Part shown: positions 16,011-19,054 of the stretch, piece after piece
Layout of the letters: each line of letters opens with the position of its first letter
Position numbering within the stretch: the first letter of the stretch is position 1
From: JBEKLJ01 sp050010255
GTDB taxonomy: Bacteria > Acidobacteriota > Terriglobia > Bryobacterales > Bryobacteraceae
Assembly: GCA_050010255.1 (NCBI GenBank)
Contig: JBEKLJ010000040.1
Coordinates: 1-19,054, forward strand
Direction: 5' to 3'
DNA: 19,054 nucleotides
Program-made: the position numbers and the translations under genes
The notes under the pieces: generated by a model
Told to the model about the DNA's origin: nothing
Seen by the model: only the letters and a program-made list of their open reading frames with translations
The model's database searches: none

Positions 16011-18082
16011 CGCTCCTCGATGATCGCCACGCCCCACGGCTCCAGCGCGAGGTTGGCTCCGGAGGCCACCGGCCGGTCCGTGAGGACCTCAACGCCCGCG
16101 CCGTACGGGTAGGCAAACGATTGCTCGCGCGCGGAGTAGTTCAGGTAGTAATGCGTGCGCTTGCCGCCGTTCGACGTCCCATGTTTCACGCGCACCGGCT
16201 CGGGGAGTTTCTGGTCCGGGCCGCTCAATCCCGCGCTGGCCAGCACCGCCGCCAGGAGCTTCGCCTGTAATTGGTCGGACAGGTACGTGCCCTCGTAGGT
16301 CAGCATGCCCTTGCCGTAGCGGTTCTGGGTGATGGCCGCGTACCTGCCGAAGAAGGGATGGTCATAGGAGGCGAGCACTTGCGCGGTTTCCGGCATCAGC
16401 ATCTCGGCCCAGACCGACACCCGGTTCTGCTCGCCGGCCTGGAACGGGTCGCCTCGCAGCGGCAATGGCCGCTTGAGGTTCGAGAACTCCTGGTAGCTGA
16501 AGCCGGCGGCCTCGCGAAGCGGCCCCGGCATCCGCTGCCACCGCACGGTCGAGTACTCGTTGGCAAACCCGCTCTTGAATGCCATCACAAGATGCCCGCC
16601 CAGCCGGACGTACTCAGCCAACCTCTCGAGCAGCGCGTCGTCGGCGATGTAGAGCGGCGGCACCACAATCACTTTGTAGTCCGCCAGGTTCCGGCTCTCG
16701 GGGTAGATGAAGTCCACGCCCACGTTCATGCGGTAAAGCGCGTGATAGAACTGCCGCAGAACGGTCATGTAGTCCACCTGGTCGTCGAAGGGCATGAACT
16801 GGATGCCCTGGTGCGAGTCGAGGCTGAAGAGGATGGCGACGTCGTTCTTCCGCTTGAAGTGAGCCAGGCGGGGACCGACCCGCTTCAGCTCGTTCCCGAT
16901 GCGGCTCACCTCCTCGTAGACCCGGTTCGGCTCCAGGTCGTGCGAGAGCACGCCCTTCCAGTACGTCTCCTGGCCGTAGTGCAGCGAGTGCCAGTGCCAG
17001 TAGGCCACCAGGTCGGCGCCGCTCGCCACGTGGCTGTAGACATTCAGGCGCAACTGCCCGTCGTAGGGCGGGAACTGCCCCTTGGAAGTCCAGCCGATGG
17101 TCTGCGCGTTGGTCTCCGTGACCAGGTAGTTGGCCTGCCGGAGCGACCGCGAAGCGTCGCCCGAGATGCTGATGGCTTCTCCGTCCAGCTCATCCTGCAC
17201 CGCGTGGTACGGGTTCACGGCCACGATGTCCAGGTGCTGGGCGATGTCGTACTGGTTGACCCAGGTCAGCGGGCCGGCGCCGACGAAGTCCTGCGTGATG
17301 AACTGGTCCGGGCGCTTGTACTCGCGGACGATCGCCGCCTGCCAGGCCAGGAAGTCCGTGACCAGGCGGTGCTGGTACCGCTCCCATTCCAGCTTGTAGC
17401 CGGGGTTCACAATGCCATCCCGCGCCGGCAGCTCGTCCCAATCGTTGACGAGCTGCCCCCAGTAGGCGAATCCCCAGACGCGATTCAGCTCGGAGGTCGT
17501 CTTGAACTTCCGCTTCAGGTAATCCACGAAGCCGGCCTGCACGCTCGGGCCCGCGGTGTCATAGGAGGAAGTCTCGTTGTCAATCTGGTAGCCGATCACG
17601 GCCGGGTGGTCCTTGAAGTGCGACACGATCTGCCGGATCACCCGCTCGGCGTAGAACCGGTAGGTCGGGTGCGAGATGTCCATGTTCTGCCGCAGGCCGT
17701 AGTAGCTCCTGGCGCCGCCGAGCCGGGTGACCAGGACCTCGGGGTGCTGGTGGTAGAGCCACGGCGGGATCGAGTAGGTGGGCGTGCCCAGGATCACCCG
17801 GATGCCGGCCTTGTGCATGCGGTCGATGATCCGCTCCATCCACGCGAACTCGAACTGGCCGTCGCGCGGCTCCCAACTGCTCCAGGTGGACTCCCCCACG
17901 CGGACTACCGTAACCCCCGCCTTCCGCATCAGCTCGACGTCTCTGTCCAGGCGCTCATAGGGCATGTACTCGTGGTAATACGAGGCCCCGTAGAGCACCG
18001 TGTCGGTGCTCGGCCTCTCGGTGGCGACAGCGGCGGTGAAGGCGGCCGCGGCAAGGGCAAACAGAACGATTCGTCTCGGCAT
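16007..18082 (-). CDS. secreted GH42-type beta-galactosidase
   Basis: This 691-aa glycoside hydrolase probably releases galactose from beta-galactosides. MPRRIVLFALAAAAFTAAVATE is a signal peptide, so it acts outside the cytoplasm, unlike many cytoplasmic GH42 enzymes. The TIM barrel opens with ASYYHEYMPYERLDRDVELM and includes WSSWEPRDGQFEF. The acid/base is Glu170 in IGYQIDNETS, and the likely nucleophile is Glu323 in LVTETNAQ. A trimerisation (class-I amidotransferase-like) domain follows (DVAILFSLDSHQG ... YKVIVVPPLYIADDALLERL), then a small C-terminal beta domain. Start ATG 18082 has AAAAGGAGGGG just upstream. It diverges from a GPH sugar symporter, which supports a role in saccharide use. 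Related GH specificities within clan A are possible. Confidence 0.93.
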   Translation of the reverse strand: MPRRIVLFALAAAAFTAAVATERPSTDTVLYGASYYHEYMPYERLDRDVELMRKAGVTVVRVGESTWSSWEPRDGQFEFAWMERIIDRMHKAGIRVILGTPTYSIPPWLYHQHPEVLVTRLGGARSYYGLRQNMDISHPTYRFYAERVIRQIVSHFKDHPAVIGYQIDNETSSYDTAGPSVQAGFVDYLKRKFKTTSELNRVWGFAYWGQLVNDWDELPARDGIVNPGYKLEWERYQHRLVTDFLAWQAAIVREYKRPDQFITQDFVGAGPLTWVNQYDIAQHLDIVAVNPYHAVQDELDGEAISISGDASRSLRQANYLVTETNAQTIGWTSKGQFPPYDGQLRLNVYSHVASGADLVAYWHWHSLHYGQETYWKGVLSHDLEPNRVYEEVSRIGNELKRVGPRLAHFKRKNDVAILFSLDSHQGIQFMPFDDQVDYMTVLRQFYHALYRMNVGVDFIYPESRNLADYKVIVVPPLYIADDALLERLAEYVRLGGHLVMAFKSGFANEYSTVRWQRMPGPLREAAGFSYQEFSNLKRPLPLRGDPFQAGEQNRVSVWAEMLMPETAQVLASYDHPFFGRYAAITQNRYGKGMLTYEGTYLSDQLQAKLLAAVLASAGLSGPDQKLPEPVRVKHGTSNGGKRTHYYLNYSAREQSFAYPYGAGVEVLTDRPVASGANLALEPWGVAIIEER

Positions 18083-18255
18083 ATCCCCTCCTTTTACCAC
18101 CTTTGGCCGGCGAGGGCGCCCGCACTGCCCTCCGAAGGGCCGCTGGCAACGGCCAGAGCCGGCGTGGCACTGAAAAGCAAACAGCAGGAGATCGGCTCGC
18201 CCCACTGCTTCCCAGTCAAACCCAGTCGCGCACGGCGCCCCTTCAACGCTCATCC

Positions 18256-18273
18256 ATGTGCTATATTCCACAT
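18256..18273 (+). promoter_or_regulatory. promoter/operator candidate in the GH42-symporter gap
   Basis: TGC-TATATT (18259-18267) is a strong extended -10 on the plus strand, directed toward the symporter, with transcription expected near 18274. It is embedded in an inverted repeat, ATGTG (18256-18260), eight bases, CACAT (18269-18273). A regulator bound there would cover the -10. The core is AT-rich in both directions, so it might also serve the GH42 gene. Confidence 0.4.
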
Positions 18274-18299
18274 CTGACGCGAAGGGCGTTTGCGCCGCC

Positions 18300-18320
18300 G
18301 CCGGCTTCCGGGAAGCCGGC
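18300..18320. repeat. near-perfect palindrome in the symporter 5' leader
   Basis: GCCGGCTTCC (18300-18309) and GGAAGCCGGC (18311-18320) are exact complements separated by a single G. As RNA it would form a stem of eight pairs with a CCGGG loop; as DNA it is a two-fold symmetric protein-binding site candidate. No T-run follows, so simple termination is unlikely. It sits about 30 bases downstream of the predicted start of transcription. Confidence 0.55.
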
Positions 18321-18392
18321 GTTGATGAATCTGAGTCACTGAATGGCCGCTGATAGGGGCGGGTTCGGCTGGCTCGCCAGGAAAGGGAACGC

Positions 18393-18473
18393 ATGAGAAA
18401 GCTGCAGCAGCAAGGCCCAAGAGCGTCAATCCCAGCGGCTAGCACTGCTTCAGATCAAAGGAGCCAGAAATGA
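18393..18473 (+). CDS. possible 26-aa leader ORF overlapping the symporter start
   Basis: ATG at 18393 follows a GGAAAGGG purine run and reads 26 codons (MRKLQQQGPRASIPAASTAS then DQRSQK). Its TGA stop (18471-18473) overlaps the symporter ATG (18470-18472) as ATGA. The overlap is typical of translational coupling. The peptide itself is unremarkable and could be chance; the symporter also has its own good ribosome site inside this frame. Confidence 0.25.
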   Translation: MRKLQQQGPRASIPAASTASDQRSQK

Positions 18474-19054
18474 CGAACGGGACGCAGAAGCTTTCATTTG
18501 GTGAGAAGGCTGGCTACAGCCTGGGAGACGGCGCCGCGAACTTCGTCTTCATGACGATGATCCTCTTCCAGTTGAACTTCTACACCGACACCATGGGCAT
18601 TGAGGCCGCCATCGCCGGCTCGCTGCTCCTGGTGGGTCGGTTCTGGGACGCCTTCTTCGATCCCATGATGGGCATCTTGGCTGACCGCACCAACACACGC
18701 TGGGGCAAGTTTCGCCCCTGGGTGCTGTGGACCGCGCTGCCCTGGGCCGTCGTCATGGTTCTGGCATACAGCGTGCCGGGCTTCAGCCACGGCCCCACGG
18801 TGGCCTACGCCGCTGCGACCAACCTCCTGCTGATGACGCTCTACTCGGCCAACAACACACCCTACTCAGCAATGACCGCAGTCATGACCGGCGACGTCAA
18901 TGAGCGCACGAGCTTATCGTCGTTCCGCTTCGTGGCAGCGATGATCGCGCAGTTGATCGTGGGCGGCTTCACGCTGCCGCTGGTGGCCAAGTTCGGACAG
19001 GGCAACAACGCCAAGGGTTGGCAGATGACCATCGGCTTGTGGGCGTTGATCTGC
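18470..19054 (+). CDS. GPH family sugar:cation symporter (MelB type), 3' end outside window
   Basis: The first 195 codons of an MFS-fold transporter are present, and the frame is open to the last base. The glycoside-pentoside-hexuronide family signature is clear: KAGYSLGDGAANFVF at the start, GRFWDAFFDPMMGILADRT in helix II and the following loop, and WGKFRPWVLWTALPW after it. Helices are visible at about residues 20-40, 48-70, 80-102, 110-135 and 160-180. Family members import galactosides, glucuronides or pentosides with sodium or protons across the inner membrane. ATG 18470 has AAAGGAG six bases upstream. Its divergent GH42 neighbour suggests it imports the released sugar or oligosaccharide. 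Full members have about 450 residues, so more than half is missing here. Confidence 0.93.
   Translation, partial: MTNGTQKLSFGEKAGYSLGDGAANFVFMTMILFQLNFYTDTMGIEAAIAGSLLLVGRFWDAFFDPMMGILADRTNTRWGKFRPWVLWTALPWAVVMVLAYSVPGFSHGPTVAYAAATNLLLMTLYSANNTPYSAMTAVMTGDVNERTSLSSFRFVAAMIAQLIVGGFTLPLVAKFGQGNNAKGWQMTIGLWALIC

Noticed and set aside
16271..18277. 668-codon open frame antisense to the GH42 gene
   Set aside because: It is Val/Arg/His-rich with no motif, a typical GC-rich shadow of a long gene.

Overview
The window is a stretch of high-GC bacterial chromosome with GC-rich third codon positions, and it looks like core and light accessory gene content rather than an island. Several things point to an acidobacterium of the Solibacter/Bryobacter type. 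These are a TonB-family protein beginning MFEQ, several exported TPR proteins, a secreted GH42-type glycosidase beside a GPH sugar symporter, a zinc-ribbon membrane protein, and GyrA and S41 proteins of the kind seen in that phylum. This is inference from protein character; there is no rRNA or other marker to prove it. I see no tRNA, rRNA, CRISPR array, transposase gene or phage gene.

Layout. Positions 1-354 hold no convincing gene but carry a strong hairpin (2-51) and one copy of a 38-bp exact repeat (82-119). A small putative lipoprotein (355-606, +) follows. A zinc-ribbon membrane protein (709-1290, -) diverges from an S41 carboxy-terminal processing peptidase (1375-2865, +), which converges with a TonB-family protein (2873-3649, -).

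From 3786 to 9038 everything is on the minus strand. In transcription order: a site-2-type M50 metalloprotease; an OmpH/Skp-type periplasmic chaperone; a single-pass membrane protein of unknown function; then, after a hairpin and the second 38-bp repeat, a 492-aa exported TPR protein with a degenerate metalloprotease-like HxxxH; a second exported TPR protein with an Ala/Pro-rich tail; and rnc (RNase III). An exported alpha/beta hydrolase (9148-10014, +) diverges from the M50 gene and converges with a MacB/FtsX-type permease. That permease is translationally coupled (TAATG) to an upstream TPR gene. Upstream of these on the same strand are larE (12235-13083) and gyrA (13173-15833), separated by a large imperfect inverted repeat. 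A secreted GH42-type beta-galactosidase (16007-18082, -) diverges from a GPH/MelB-type sugar:cation symporter cut by the window end (18470-19054, +). The two share a 387-bp regulatory region.

How the genes fit together. The clearest functional unit is the GH42/symporter pair: exported sugar hydrolysis followed by uptake, probably co-regulated from the shared intergenic region. Several products act in the envelope (S41 protease, TonB protein, M50 protease, OmpH/Skp chaperone, exported TPR proteins, MacB-type permease), but nothing in the sequence ties them into one pathway.

I did not find a convincing new multi-gene system. The best second-look items are the five-copy CGGGCTAG-ended repeat family lying at or near minus-strand gene ends, the hairpin-rich GH42/symporter control region with a small ORF overlapping the symporter start (ATGA), the degenerate metallopeptidase-TPR protein, the ATPase-less MacB permease coupled to a TPR protein, the three-cysteine LarE without LarB/LarC, and the proline-rich, G-run-containing 5' end of gyrA.
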